In this document: one piece after another, positions 47,356 through 55,311 of the stretch
Numbering within the stretch: position 1 is the first letter of the stretch
Layout of the letters: each line of letters starts with the position of its first letter
Assembly: GCF_041276405.1 (NCBI RefSeq)
Contig: NZ_JBGGGT010000002.1
Location: 1,711,001 to 1,775,000 of the forward strand
DNA: 64,000 nucleotides
Source: Microvirga sp. TS319
GTDB lineage: Bacteria > Pseudomonadota > Alphaproteobacteria > Rhizobiales > Beijerinckiaceae
Reading direction: 5' to 3'
Notes under the pieces: generated by a model
The model's database searches: none
Told to the model about the DNA's origin: nothing
What the model saw: only the letters and a program-made list of their open reading frames with translations
Position numbers and translations under genes: made by a program

Positions 47356-47649
47356 CGCATCGTGCGAAAACGTGGCCCCGGTTTTTCGCAAGAACGATGC
47401 GCTCGCTCCAACAAGGGAGCATCGGATTGGATCCCAAAAGTGGATTCCACTTTTGGGTCCGATGCTCCGGCGCATCGTGCGAAAAAGTGGTCCCAGTTTT
47501 TCGCCAGAACGATGCGCTCTTTCCAAGACGGGAGCATCGGATTGGATCCCAAAAGTGCAAATCCACTTTTCACGTCCGATGCTGTAAGCCTATGGTCTTG
47601 AGCATCTTTTCACGCAAAACCGGTTCCCACTTTTGCGTCCGATGCTCTA
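47353..47649. repeat. Cluster of five family-1 modules between convergent genes
   Basis: Starts with TAGCGCATCGTGCGAAAACG at the ade stop codon. It alternates AGCATCGGATTGGATCCCAAAAGTGGATTCCACTTTTGGGTCCGATGC palindromes and GCGCATCGTGCGAAAAAGTGG...ACGATGCGC modules, and ends in CCGATGCTCTA, whose CTA is the minus-strand TAG of the FUSC gene. This is the clearest example of the family. Confidence 0.93.
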
Positions 47650-48780
47650 GGCAGGCGATCGCTCTTCCGCCCGGGCGGCCGTTCGGGCGGAGGCCAGCTC
47701 CTGCGTCCGGGCGAGCAGATCCTCGACGTTCTTCCGGAACTGCTCGAAGGCGAAGCCCAGGGCGAAGACCTGCCCGAAGCTTCCATAGGGCAGGTCGTGC
47801 GAAAGCGCCTGAGTGCGCAGCGCCTCCGTCTCGCTGACGAAGGCGTGCAACGCCGTCTCGAAGCGGGATGCGTCGGGAGGCGCCGTGCGGGCCCGCAGGG
47901 CTTTGGCGATGCCGAGGAGGAGGGCGCAGGTTTCATCCCGAAGAGCCTTCAGCGACGGGCCGAGTGTCTGGAGAAGTGGCTCCGGCAAGGGGTTGGTCGA
48001 GGCGCGCCCGATCATCACGAAGTCGTGGCGAACGCGATAGAGCGTTCGGATCAGCGGTTCCGGATCGGCCGCGTCGGTGAGATGGCTCCTGCGCTCGCGC
48101 GCCGCCTCGTCGGCCGCCGCCTCAGCCTTTTTCAGGGCTGCGCGGATCTGCGGATGGATCGTCTGCAGGGCGGTTCGTCCTGTCGGTTCGGCCGTGAGTT
48201 CGCCGATATGGAGATCGATCAGATCGGCATTGAGGGAAACGACCTTCGCGGCCGCGTCCGTCATCAGCGTATGGGCTCGAGCAGGCAGGACGAACAGGGA
48301 CACGACCACGCCCACGATGTTGCCGAGGGTGATCTCCGCCACACGGTCGATAGCCGCGGCAAGCGGGCCGATGGCTTGGCCAGAGGGCGGCAGGAGCATG
48401 ATCAGCCCCGTCACGGGTGCCACGCGGAAGCTTGGTTTGACGGCTGCGAGCAGTGCCAGCGGAAACAGGCCCGCGATCATCGCGAGGCCCATGCCCGTCG
48501 ACGAGCCGTGCGGAACCACGGCCGCGACGAGGCCGCCATAGACGGCGCCCGCAAGCGTTCCCATGAAGCGCTCGATGGCGGCCTTGAGCGAGCCGCCGAC
48601 GCTGGCCTGCGTGATGACGACGGCGGTGATGGCCGCCCAATAGCCCTGCGGGAGGTTGAAGGCTTTCGTGATCGCGAAGGCGAGCGTACCGGCAATGGTC
48701 ACGCGCAAGGCGAGTTTCATCTCCGCCTGACGGGCCCCAATTCTTCCGGCTGCCTTTTTGATCCACCCTGACGATGCCAT
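47647..48780 (-). CDS. FUSC family inner-membrane protein
   Basis: A 377-residue protein with about six membrane helices in the first 175 residues (FAITKAFNLPQGYWAAITAVVI, GSLKAAIERFMGTLAGAVYGGL, and an ITLGNIVGVVVSLFVLP segment). A long cytoplasmic helical region of about 200 residues follows. The LPQGYWAAITAVVITQ and ERFMGTLAG motifs define FUSC/aromatic acid exporter (AaeB-like) proteins. It probably exports aromatic acids, with membrane-fusion partners not found here. The stop TAG is repeat-derived. Confidence 0.87.
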   Translation of the reverse strand: MASSGWIKKAAGRIGARQAEMKLALRVTIAGTLAFAITKAFNLPQGYWAAITAVVITQASVGGSLKAAIERFMGTLAGAVYGGLVAAVVPHGSSTGMGLAMIAGLFPLALLAAVKPSFRVAPVTGLIMLLPPSGQAIGPLAAAIDRVAEITLGNIVGVVVSLFVLPARAHTLMTDAAAKVVSLNADLIDLHIGELTAEPTGRTALQTIHPQIRAALKKAEAAADEAARERRSHLTDAADPEPLIRTLYRVRHDFVMIGRASTNPLPEPLLQTLGPSLKALRDETCALLLGIAKALRARTAPPDASRFETALHAFVSETEALRTQALSHDLPYGSFGQVFALGFAFEQFRKNVEDLLARTQELASARTAARAEERSPA

Positions 48781-48825
48781 GCCATTGTCCGAACGCAGAG
48801 CATCGAGAGTGGTTCACCGGGCGTG

Positions 48826-49011
48826 CTACGCCTCTGTCTCCAGAACCTGGAGAGGTGTGCCGCAATCCGCGCATGTGCCCAGTTCCGGGGATGCGATCAT
48901 GTGCGTGGCTCCGCATCGCGGGCAGCCCTTCATGGCCATCCGGAGACTTCCCTGCATCTGGCTCGCGCTCTGCCGAAGGGCCTCGCTGACCTGAACCGCT
49001 TCTTCGAACAT
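48826..49011 (-). CDS. Small zinc-ribbon protein
   Basis: A 61-residue protein with a very strong ribosome binding site (AAGGAGG) ahead of ATG 49011. Residues 1-27 form a helix (FEEAVQVSEALRQSASQMQ), residues 29-55 a four-Cys zinc ribbon (CPRCG and CADCG). No partner is known. It is 45 bases upstream of the FUSC gene on the same strand. Confidence 0.7.
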   Translation of the reverse strand: MFEEAVQVSEALRQSASQMQGSLRMAMKGCPRCGATHMIASPELGTCADCGTPLQVLETEA

Positions 49012-49074
49012 GGTCGCCTCCTTGAGGTGACACGATGTTACGCTTTCGCGGGCCCGCCAGCAAGGGGGCTGGCG

Positions 49075-49238
49075 CATCGTTGCGAGCGGAAAACCAGGTC
49101 CACTTTTCCGCACGAGGCGCTAGAGCATCGGACCCCAAAGTGGAATCCACTTTTGGGATTGAATCCGATGCTCCCTTCTTAGAGCAGCGCATCGTTCTTG
49201 CGAAAAACCGGGTCCACTTTTTCGCACGAGGCGCTAGA
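49075..49238. repeat. Family-1 palindromic intergenic repeat cluster
   Basis: GCGCATCGTTGCGAGCGGAAAACC... GCACGAGGCGCTAG, AGCATCGGACCCCAAAGTGGAATCCACTTTTGGGATTGAATCCGATGCTCCC and GCGCATCGTTCTTGCGAAAAACCGGGTCCACTTTTTCGCACGAGGCGCTAG. All three modules are well preserved. Confidence 0.9.
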
Positions 49239-49246
49239 TCGGCTCT

Positions 49247-49498
49247 ATGAACCGAATTCGATGGGAACAGGACAGTGTCGCGGGCGTGCCTCTCAGCCGG
49301 CACATGGGCTTCGTGGGGGCCATCGAGGTCGGCAGCGTCGCCTATGACGGCAGCAACAGGCTCTGGGTCTGGTCGACGCCCCTCCAGGAAGATGTCTGGG
49401 GCTATGGGCCGAACGAGGATGCGGCAAAGACGGCGCTCGAGCTTTGGCTCGTCGCGTGGCTCAGGAATTTCCGAGCGTTCTTTCAACCGGAGGCATGA
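49247..49498 (+). CDS. Hypothetical protein
   Basis: An 83-residue soluble protein rich in aromatic residues: RLWVWSTPLQEDVWGYGPNEDAAKTALELWLVAWLRNF. It looks like a small beta-alpha fold with a long terminal helix. The ribosome binding site is weak. It begins just after a repeat and stands alone. I recognise no family. Confidence 0.5.
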   Translation: MNRIRWEQDSVAGVPLSRHMGFVGAIEVGSVAYDGSNRLWVWSTPLQEDVWGYGPNEDAAKTALELWLVAWLRNFRAFFQPEA

Positions 49499-49535
49499 CG
49501 GCGCTTTCGAGGGACGTCATGCCTCCGGACAGAAG

Positions 49536-49781
49536 CTAGATCCGCGTCGCGCGGCCCCGCCCAAGGAAATAATAAAGCAGCCCGGCGATGATTACGACGG
49601 CCAGGACAACCCACAGCCAAGTGCTCATGTCGCCATCGGCGACCGCACCCGTGGCGGCCGGCGATGGCGTCGCCGTTCCGGGGGAGCCCGAAGTTCCGTC
49701 GGGTGCATTCTGCGCCATGGCAACGATACTCGACGCGGCCAGCATCATTGTCGACAGCGACGTCCTGATGGTTCCGATCAT
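49536..49781 (-). CDS. Small exported/membrane protein under EcfG-type control
   Basis: An 81-residue protein with a signal peptide (SLSTMMLAASSIVAMAQ, about residues 8-24), a short Pro/Gly/Thr-rich periplasmic linker and one C-terminal membrane helix (STWLWVVLAVVIIAGLLYYFLG) followed by Arg residues. GGAGA precedes ATG 49781. A perfect EcfG consensus promoter lies 38 bases upstream, so it is very likely a general stress gene. Its function is unknown. Confidence 0.72.
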   Translation of the reverse strand: MIGTIRTSLSTMMLAASSIVAMAQNAPDGTSGSPGTATPSPAATGAVADGDMSTWLWVVLAVVIIAGLLYYFLGRGRATRI

Positions 49782-49818
49782 CCGTCGTTCTCCGGATCAA
49801 CAAGCAGACCCGCAGATC

Positions 49819-49843
49819 AACGTGGCCTGGAGCGGCCCGTTCC
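49819..49843 (-). promoter_or_regulatory. Consensus EcfG promoter
   Basis: On the minus strand GGAAC (49843-49839), 16 bases, CGTT (49822-49819): an exact match to the alphaproteobacterial general stress consensus. It ends 37 bases ahead of the start codon of the 81-residue membrane protein. Confidence 0.8.
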
Positions 49844-49969
49844 GAAAGGCAGTGCGAGCGGGGATCTGGAGCCGCCTTGCTGCGCTCTTCGCCACTATAC
49901 TTTATTGCCTCTCTTGAGAGGTCGTGCCTGTGATACGTTATCATATCAATGACAGACGGGGGCGGCGCG

Positions 49970-50605
49970 ATGAACCACGTGGTTCTTCTCGGTGACAGCG
50001 TGTTCGACAACGGTGGTTACCTGAAGCCTGGAGAACCAGACGTTCTGGCTCAGCTCCAGGCGAAACTTCCGGAGGGCTGGCGGACCACGATGAACGCGGT
50101 CGACGGCGCCATCACGACGAACGTGAAGCGCCAGCTCGCCCGTTTGCCCGAGGATGCCAGCCATCTGATCCTGAGCATCGGAAGCAGCGATGCGCTCGGC
50201 TGCAGCGCGATCCTCCGGGAGGGCGCCCGGTCCGTAGCGGAGGTCCTGACCCGGCTCGCGGATATGAGGGATGCGTTCGCCCAGGGCTACCGCAGAATGC
50301 TGGATCTGGTGATGAGCTATCGTCTGCCGACGGCGCTCTGCACGATCCACGACGGACGCTTTCCCGAGCAGGAGAGCCGACGCCACGTGGTGGCTTCCCT
50401 GTCGGTCTTCAACGATATCATCACGCGCGAAGCCTTCAGCCGAGGGCTCTCCCTGATCGACCTGCGCCTGATCTGCAATCAGCATGACGACTATGCCGAT
50501 CCGATCGAGCTGTCCGCCAAGGGAGGCGACAAGATCGCGCGAGCGATCGCGCGGGTCGTCGCGGGAGGCGCTGCCTCCCGCCGCTCGCAGGTCTATTCCG
50601 ACTAA
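49970..50605 (+). CDS. SGNH/GDSL-family hydrolase
   Basis: A protein of about 211 residues with the SGNH fold: block I VVLLGDSVFDNGGYL (catalytic Ser), block II near MNAVDGAI, block III LILSIGSSDALG (Gly/Asn region; Ser replaces the usual Asn) and a C-terminal DLRLICNQHDDYADPIELSAKGGDKIA segment with the Asp-x-x-His type site. No signal peptide. ATG 49970 is favoured; ATG 49949 would add seven residues. The substrate ester is unknown. The protein class fits small-ester or acyl carriers. Confidence 0.78.
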   Translation: MNHVVLLGDSVFDNGGYLKPGEPDVLAQLQAKLPEGWRTTMNAVDGAITTNVKRQLARLPEDASHLILSIGSSDALGCSAILREGARSVAEVLTRLADMRDAFAQGYRRMLDLVMSYRLPTALCTIHDGRFPEQESRRHVVASLSVFNDIITREAFSRGLSLIDLRLICNQHDDYADPIELSAKGGDKIARAIARVVAGGAASRRSQVYSD

Positions 50606-50837
50606 CGGGCCGAAGACCGCCCGGAATCGACTATTCGCTTTTGATATCAGGCATAAAGCTGCAATCGGTATTCGCCTGCGATGCTTGGCAGTATTGTGGC
50701 GGAATTTCTGTTAAATGAACGCTGCATGAACGGGCGTAAGCTTAATTCGTGCGAGTATAGACGACCATGAAACCTTTTGTGGTGTTCGCGATTAGTAACG
50801 CACGAATGGTGCCAACCATTTTGTTATGAGGTTTGTC

Positions 50838-51440
50838 ATGAAGAAGGTGATCCTGTTATCGAGCGCTGCTTTGCTGACCTTTGCCAGTATCGGCGCTGCG
50901 CAAGCCCAGAGGTTTTATCGCGGCGACGGCTGGCACGGCGGCTATTACCACCGTGGCGGCTGGGGCAACGGCGGCGCCGTTGCGGCCGGTCTGGTCGGAG
51001 GCGCGGTGCTCGGCGGCCTGATCGGTGCCGCGGCGAGCCCCGCTTACGGCTATCCCTATGGCTACGGCTATCCGGCCTATGGATACAACTATCCCGCTGC
51101 CTATGGTTACGGCTACAACTATCCGGCCTACGGCTATGGTTATGGCTATCCTACCACCTATGGCTACTACGGTGCTCCGGTCACCTCGCGGGTCGTATAT
51201 GCGGCGCCGGCGTACCGGACTCGGGTCGTTTATCGTGAGCCCGCCTACCGCACGCGGGTCGTCTATGGCGCTCCGCGCTATCAGACGCGGTCCGCTTACT
51301 ACGCGCCCCGTTATGGCACTCGCACGGTGTATCGGGCGAGCGCCCAGCCGACCCGCGTCGTGCGGTCCGTGCGCCGCGACGTCGTCTCCACCGGCTCCGT
51401 CGCTCCCCGCCAGCACGTGCGCCGCGTTCATTACCGCTAG
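50838..51440 (+). CDS. Exported Gly/Tyr-rich repeat protein
   Basis: A 200-residue protein starting at ATG 50838, six bases after GAGG. Signal peptide to about residue 24 (FASIGAAQAQ). Then a Gly/His-rich stretch, a glycine-zipper-like hydrophobic segment (VAAGLVGGAVLGGLIGAAA, about 48-66), a block of YGYPYGYGYPAYGYNYP-type repeats, and a basic C-terminal half with four near-copies of VVYxxPxYRTR. It is probably an outer-membrane or surface structural protein. The repeats are the only clue to function. Codon use is normal for the window. Confidence 0.72.
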   Translation: MKKVILLSSAALLTFASIGAAQAQRFYRGDGWHGGYYHRGGWGNGGAVAAGLVGGAVLGGLIGAAASPAYGYPYGYGYPAYGYNYPAAYGYGYNYPAYGYGYGYPTTYGYYGAPVTSRVVYAAPAYRTRVVYREPAYRTRVVYGAPRYQTRSAYYAPRYGTRTVYRASAQPTRVVRSVRRDVVSTGSVAPRQHVRRVHYR

Positions 51441-51464
51441 CGCATAGAGCGAAAAAGCGGACTG

Positions 51465-51494
51465 AAAACCGCCTCCCTAGGGAGGCGGTTTTTT
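51465..51494 (+). terminator. Terminator of the Tyr-rich gene
   Basis: A 24-base perfect palindrome (AACCGCCTCCCT/AGGGAGGCGGTT) with A-run before and six T residues after, so it can act in both directions. It lies 25 bases after the stop codon. Confidence 0.92.
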
Positions 51495-51509
51495 GGTTTG
51501 GCGCAAACC

Positions 51510-51858
51510 GGCGAACGGCTTCGCGCAAGAGTCGCTCCGATCCGTCCGTGACACGGGCGAGGGCGTCGGGCCGCGCCTGGATATCCGGCCGCAATTCGAA
51601 GCCGGGGCCGGGCCTCATGGTCATTGTGACTTCGCCCTTCTTCACCATCGGGAGTTGCGTCACCGGCTCCGTATATCGGCCGGTATGGAAGGCCCGCACG
51701 GTGCCCTGGATCAATGCGTTGTGGGCGTGATGGGAGACGCGGCGGAGGGGATCCTCGTGCCGAAAGGTGTCGAATTCGGCAAGCTCTCCAGCGACCTTCC
51801 TGGCCATCGGCAGTTCTGCGAGGTGCAGGAATACCCCTCCGTCACGCGCCATGCCCAT
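51510..51858 (-). pseudogene. C-terminal stump of an enolase-superfamily (mandelate racemase-like) gene
   Basis: On the minus strand about 115 codons read as an intact C-terminal segment: RRVSHHAHNALIQGTVRAFH, TGRYTEPVTQLPMVKKG, a MRPGPGFELRPDI block and ARPDALARV. This resembles the end of sugar-acid dehydratases or racemases of the mandelate racemase group. The barrel with the catalytic Lys and metal ligands is missing, and no proper stop codon follows because the frame runs into the terminator of the next gene. ATG 51858 is only an internal Met. It abuts the 3' stump of a TRAP-type binding protein on the other strand. The family call is by eye. Confidence 0.5.
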
Positions 51859-51921
51859 GTGCCGTTTCTGGTTCTCTCTTCGTAGTAAGCTATGGGACGG
51901 GTTGTCGAAGGATGAGCCGGG

Positions 51922-52164
51922 GCGCTTCGCGAGTACGCCGCGCTGCCGTCCCGCGACGAGCAGCGCACGGTCTCCTGCAAGCTCGCGCAAGCCTCTCTCG
52001 ACAAGATCAAGGGCTCGGGTATCATCGTCGACGAGCTGAACGGGCAGGAGACCAACCGCATGCGCGACGAGGCGAATTCCGTGTGGGAGAAGCACTCCTC
52101 CACCATCGGGTCCGGAGCGGTGATGATGATGCTGGGCGAGTTGGAGAGGTTGCCCAAGCCGTAG
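51922..52164 (+). pseudogene. C-terminal stump of a TRAP transporter substrate-binding protein (DctP-like)
   Basis: About 80 codons ending in TAG at 52162-52164 match the last part of DctP-type proteins: an ALPSRDEQRTVSCKL helix, DKIKGSGIIVDEL, and NSVWEKHSSTIGSGAV near the end. No start codon, signal peptide or ligand-binding lobes remain, and the frame is not open further upstream. Together with the adjoining stump and the downstream DenD-like gene it suggests a former sugar-acid uptake and breakdown locus. Confidence 0.6.
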
Positions 52165-52297
52165 CCCATCTGGCCCACCATGTCGTCCGGGTCGCGACCG
52201 CGCAAGACGGCATGAACCGCCGAGATCTCTCCCGCAAGATCTCTTTCGTAAAATCTCTTCCGCTTGAGGCATTCCTCACGAACGAAGGTCCCGATCC

Positions 52298-53278
52298 ATG
52301 CAGATTCTCATTCTCGGAGCGGCCGGCATGGTCGGCCGGAAACTCACCGAGCGGCTTGTCGAAGAAGGGCAGCTCAACGGCCAGGCGATTTCACGCCTCG
52401 TCCTGCACGATGTGGTGCCGGCCGACCGTCCACAGGCTCCGTTCGAGATCACCGTGGCGACCTCCGATGTCTCAGAGCCCGGCGAAGCCGACAGGCTCGT
52501 GGAGAGGCGTCCGGACGTCATCTTTCATCTCGCGGCCATCGTGTCCGGCGAGGCCGAGGCCGATCTGGAGAAGGGCTACCGGATCAATCTCGATGGAACG
52601 CGGTTCCTCTTCGATGCGATCCGCAAGATCGGGGACGGGTATCGTCCGCGCCTTGTCTTCACATCCTCCATCGCGGTGTTCGGCGCCCCGTTCCCGCAGG
52701 CGATCGGCGACGAGTTCTTTCTCACGCCCCTAACGAGCTATGGCACCCAGAAGGCGATCGGCGAATTACTGCTGTCCGATTATACGCGGCGCGGCTTCTT
52801 CGATGGCGTCGGCATCCGTCTCCCCACGATCTGCGTGCGGCCGGGCAAGCCCAACAAGGCCGCCTCGGGCTTCTTTTCGAGCATCATCCGCGAGCCACTC
52901 AGTGGGCAGGAGGCCGTTCTGCCCGTGCCTGACGATGTGCGCCACGCCCATGCCTCGCCACGGTCCGCAGTGGGGTTCCTCATGCATGCGGCCACCATCG
53001 ACACGGCGAGGATCGGGCCCCGCCGCAATCTGACGATGCCGAGCGTTTCGGTGAGCGTCGCGGAGCAGATCGAGGCCTTGCGGCGCATCGCTGGTGACAG
53101 GGTCGCCACGCGAATCCGTCGCGAGCCCGATCCGGACGTCATGCGCATGGTAGCCGGATGGCCACGCCGCTTTGACGCCAGCAGGGCCGAGAGTCTTGGC
53201 TTCAAGGCCGAGGCCAGTTTCGACGACATCATCCGTCTGCATATCGAGGATGAGCTCGGCGGAAATTTCGTGAGATGA
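52298..53278 (+). CDS. denD: NAD-dependent epimerase/dehydrogenase, D-erythronate dehydrogenase-like
   Basis: A 326-residue extended short-chain dehydrogenase. The Rossmann loop is ILGAAGMVGRKL (residues 5-16), the nucleotide-binding VIFHLAAIVSGEAE near 75 and the catalytic triad Ser (FTSSIAVFG, about 125), Tyr and Lys (SYGTQKAIGE, about 148-152). The C-terminal GWPRRFDASRAESLGFKAEASFDDII fits DenD, which oxidises D-erythronate in four-carbon acid breakdown. It appears intact with AAGG ahead of the ATG. Its natural neighbours, kinase, isomerase and TRAP transporter, are missing or reduced to stumps. Confidence 0.82.
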   Translation: MQILILGAAGMVGRKLTERLVEEGQLNGQAISRLVLHDVVPADRPQAPFEITVATSDVSEPGEADRLVERRPDVIFHLAAIVSGEAEADLEKGYRINLDGTRFLFDAIRKIGDGYRPRLVFTSSIAVFGAPFPQAIGDEFFLTPLTSYGTQKAIGELLLSDYTRRGFFDGVGIRLPTICVRPGKPNKAASGFFSSIIREPLSGQEAVLPVPDDVRHAHASPRSAVGFLMHAATIDTARIGPRRNLTMPSVSVSVAEQIEALRRIAGDRVATRIRREPDPDVMRMVAGWPRRFDASRAESLGFKAEASFDDIIRLHIEDELGGNFVR

Positions 53279-53297
53279 CATGCGCGGCGCGTCGCCG

Positions 53298-53425
53298 GGA
53301 TTCTGGAGCATCGGACGAGAAATGTGGAATCCGCTTTTGGGATCGGATCCGACGCTCCCGTCTTGGAAAGAGCGCATCGTTCCGGCGAAAAACCGGGGCC
53401 GCTTTTTCGCACGATGCGCTGGAGT
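53298..53425. repeat. Family-1 palindromic intergenic repeat
   Basis: GGAGCATCGGACGAGAAATGTGGAATCCGCTTTTGGGATCGGATCCGACGCTCCC followed by GCGCATCGTTCCGGCGAAAAACCGGGGCCGCTTTTTCGCACGATGCGC. The remaining 200 bases before the HU gene show no coding frame. Confidence 0.85.
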
Positions 53426-53650
53426 TTTTCAGTGAAGCGGCACCGGTTCGCCGTCAAACCATGCGGCACGCAAAGCATTTCAACTTGGTCGATCCGATGC
53501 GAAAGGTGATTCTGACCCTCCGGGAGACGACGCGGGCAGCGCGAAGCAGCTGATTCCTGGAGTGACAACGCAAGACGTGCCGGTAGGTTAGGCGGACCTT
53601 TCACCGTATTGAGCAAGGTTATCGACGGCTTTTTGTGGCATTTGCCTTGT

Positions 53651-53664
53651 GGAAACGCGTTTCC
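53651..53664. promoter_or_regulatory. Perfect palindrome resembling a LacI-family operator
   Basis: GGAAACGCGTTTCC is a 14-bp perfect palindrome with the central AAACG/CGTTT seen in LacI/GalR-type operators. It lies 79 bases upstream of the HU-like start codon. No LacI-type gene is in the window. Confidence 0.4.
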
Positions 53665-53742
53665 GGCAACTTGGAACTTTGTCTCCAAGCACTATGCAGA
53701 TAATGCTATTCCATATGCACATGGCCTCGAAAGGAGTTTCCA

Positions 53743-54255
53743 GTGGCAAAAGCAGCAACGAAGAAAGCCCCGGCCCGCAAGGCCGCAGGAACCAAGACCG
53801 CTAAGACCGCAGCCAAGACGACAGCCAAGAGCGTGGCGAAGGCTCCCGCCAAAGCTTCCGCCAAGGCGGCTGCGACCAAGGCAGCGGTGAAGAAGTCCGC
53901 CAAGACCGCAGCCCCGAAGGCGCCCGCGAAGGCTGCGGCCAAGACGGCCAAGAAGTCCGTGAAGGCGGCATCGTCGAATGGCATCCTCACGCTGCGCAAC
54001 ATCGCCGAGACCCTCTCCGAGATGCATGAGCTGCCGAAGCGTCAGGCGAACGAGATGCTCACCCAGGTGGTCGAGCTGATCGCCAAGAGCCTGAAGAAGG
54101 GCGACAAGATCCGCCTGACCGGCCTCGGCATTCTCCAGGTCCGCAAGCGCGCCGCCCGCATGGGCCGCAACCCGCAGACCGGCGAGCCCGTGAAGATCAA
54201 GGCTTCGAAGAAGATCGCCTTCCGCGCCGCCAAGGATCTGAAGGAATCGATCTGA
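53743..54255 (+). CDS. HU-family DNA-binding protein with histone H1-like N-terminal tail
   Basis: A 170-residue protein starting at GTG 53743 with AAGGAG six bases upstream. Residues 1-78 form a Lys/Ala/Pro-rich tail of AAKTA/AKKSA repeats, like histone H1 or Hc1. Residues about 79-170 are a full HU/IHF domain: LTLRNIAETLSEMHELPKRQANEML, GDKIRLTGLGILQVRKRAARMGRNPQTGEPVKI with the DNA-binding arm RNPQTGEP, and ASKKIAFRAAK. It should compact the nucleoid, the tail adding non-specific DNA binding. Tailed HU proteins are known in several bacteria. Confidence 0.9.
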   Translation: MAKAATKKAPARKAAGTKTAKTAAKTTAKSVAKAPAKASAKAAATKAAVKKSAKTAAPKAPAKAAAKTAKKSVKAASSNGILTLRNIAETLSEMHELPKRQANEMLTQVVELIAKSLKKGDKIRLTGLGILQVRKRAARMGRNPQTGEPVKIKASKKIAFRAAKDLKESI

Positions 54256-54325
54256 GGCCATCCGTGCATCGGACGCAGAAACGGGCGCCGTTTTTGCGTG
54301 ATGCGATGCTCAGGCTCGGGCACGA

Positions 54326-54412
54326 GAGCTGTTTCCATGCCAGTGGAAACAGCTCTTTTCTATGGCCCGGCCGCATTTTTGACAGCGAACCGGATCCATT
54401 TCGCCGAAAGAT
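54326..54412. repeat. Family-2 repeat, second copy; also terminator of the HU gene
   Basis: GAGCTGTTTCCA/TGGAAACAGCTC stem (54326-54355) followed by TTTTCT, which can terminate the HU transcript. After that, CGGCCGCATTTTTGACAGCGAACCGGATCCATTTCGCCGAAAG matches the right half of the copy at 11446-11540. A decayed family-1 module precedes it (54262-54310), others occur at 54660-54740. From 54413 to 54835 no gene is visible. Confidence 0.8.
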
Positions 54413-54835
54413 TTTCTGAGACCATTGGACGTGGGAATGATCTCACGTCCGCTTTTGGCCCCACGGCTCCGTTCTCCACATCGCTGCTCCTTGAGGACGC
54501 CGGACGTCGGCGTGCGTTGTCGCATGAGGAGCCATGTATGACGGGGCGCGTGCCCCAGCGGCGGCTCGGGCCGAATCGTCCTAAAGCCACCGCATTCCCG
54601 CGCATCGGACCATGACCTGCACCATAAGGCGGCGCGGTACCATGCTTGTCGCTCCCCGCGCGCTGCGGGCGACCACATCGTTCATCGCGGAAAACCGGGT
54701 CCACTTTTCGCTAGCGCGGCCCGCTGGGTTCGACGATGCGCTAGCGCGGAACTCAGGGACGCACAATGCGCCATGCCTCATTCGGGGCAGGGATTGCGCC
54801 CCACGGCTTCCCTTGCCTTGCCCTTGGCCGGAAAC

Positions 54836-54869
54836 GAAAAAGACCGCTCCGGTGTGGAGCGGCCTTTTT
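54836..54869 (-). terminator. Bidirectional terminator at the rpmG 3' end
   Basis: CCGCTCC/GGAGCGG stem with a five-base loop, A-run on the left and T-run on the right. On the minus strand it begins about 25 bases after the rpmG stop codon. Confidence 0.85.
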
Positions 54870-54894
54870 GATTCTGCGCTTGTCCGCAGGAAGC

Positions 54895-55062
54895 TTATTT
54901 AATCTTGGCTTCCTTGAACTCCACGTGCTTCTTCGCGACCGGGTCGTACTTCTTGAACGACATCTTGTCGGTCATGGTGCGGGAGTTCTTCTTCGTGACG
55001 TAGAAATAGCCCGTGTCGGCGGTGGAGACGAGCTTCACTTTAATCGTAGCGGCTTTGGCCAT
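54895..55062 (-). CDS. rpmG: 50S ribosomal protein L33
   Basis: A 55-residue L33. The sequence begins [18 protein letters not shown] and contains [16 protein letters not shown] and [19 protein letters not shown]. It is the Cys-free form (no CxxC zinc ribbon), typical of alphaproteobacteria. It ends the rnr-DUF983-nudix-rpmG gene order usual for this group, but a 420-base gap with a repeat separates it from the nudix gene. Confidence 0.97.
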   Translation of the reverse strand: MAKAATIKVKLVSTADTGYFYVTKKNSRTMTDKMSFKKYDPVAKKHVEFKEAKIK

Positions 55063-55311
55063 GGGTTGGACCTTTCGTTCGGTATCAACGCGCTCGGTTG
55101 GCCCCGCGGCGTGGCCGAAACGCAAAGGCCGGGCGAACCCGGCCGGAAAATCGTGATGTTCCCATGCCCGATTATGCCGCTTCCGTCAAGGGTTACAGGG
55201 GTGGGAGGCGAGATTTCCCTCGGGAGAACGGACGTCTTTTCATCATGCTCTCGTCACGGCCGGACTTGCCTCTGCCATCCCGTTTGACGCGCTCCTGTCA
55301 CGCCACACGGC

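Noticed and set aside
45706..47526. Open frame of about 606 codons on the minus strand
   Set aside because: Antisense to adenine deaminase and running into repeats at its beginning.
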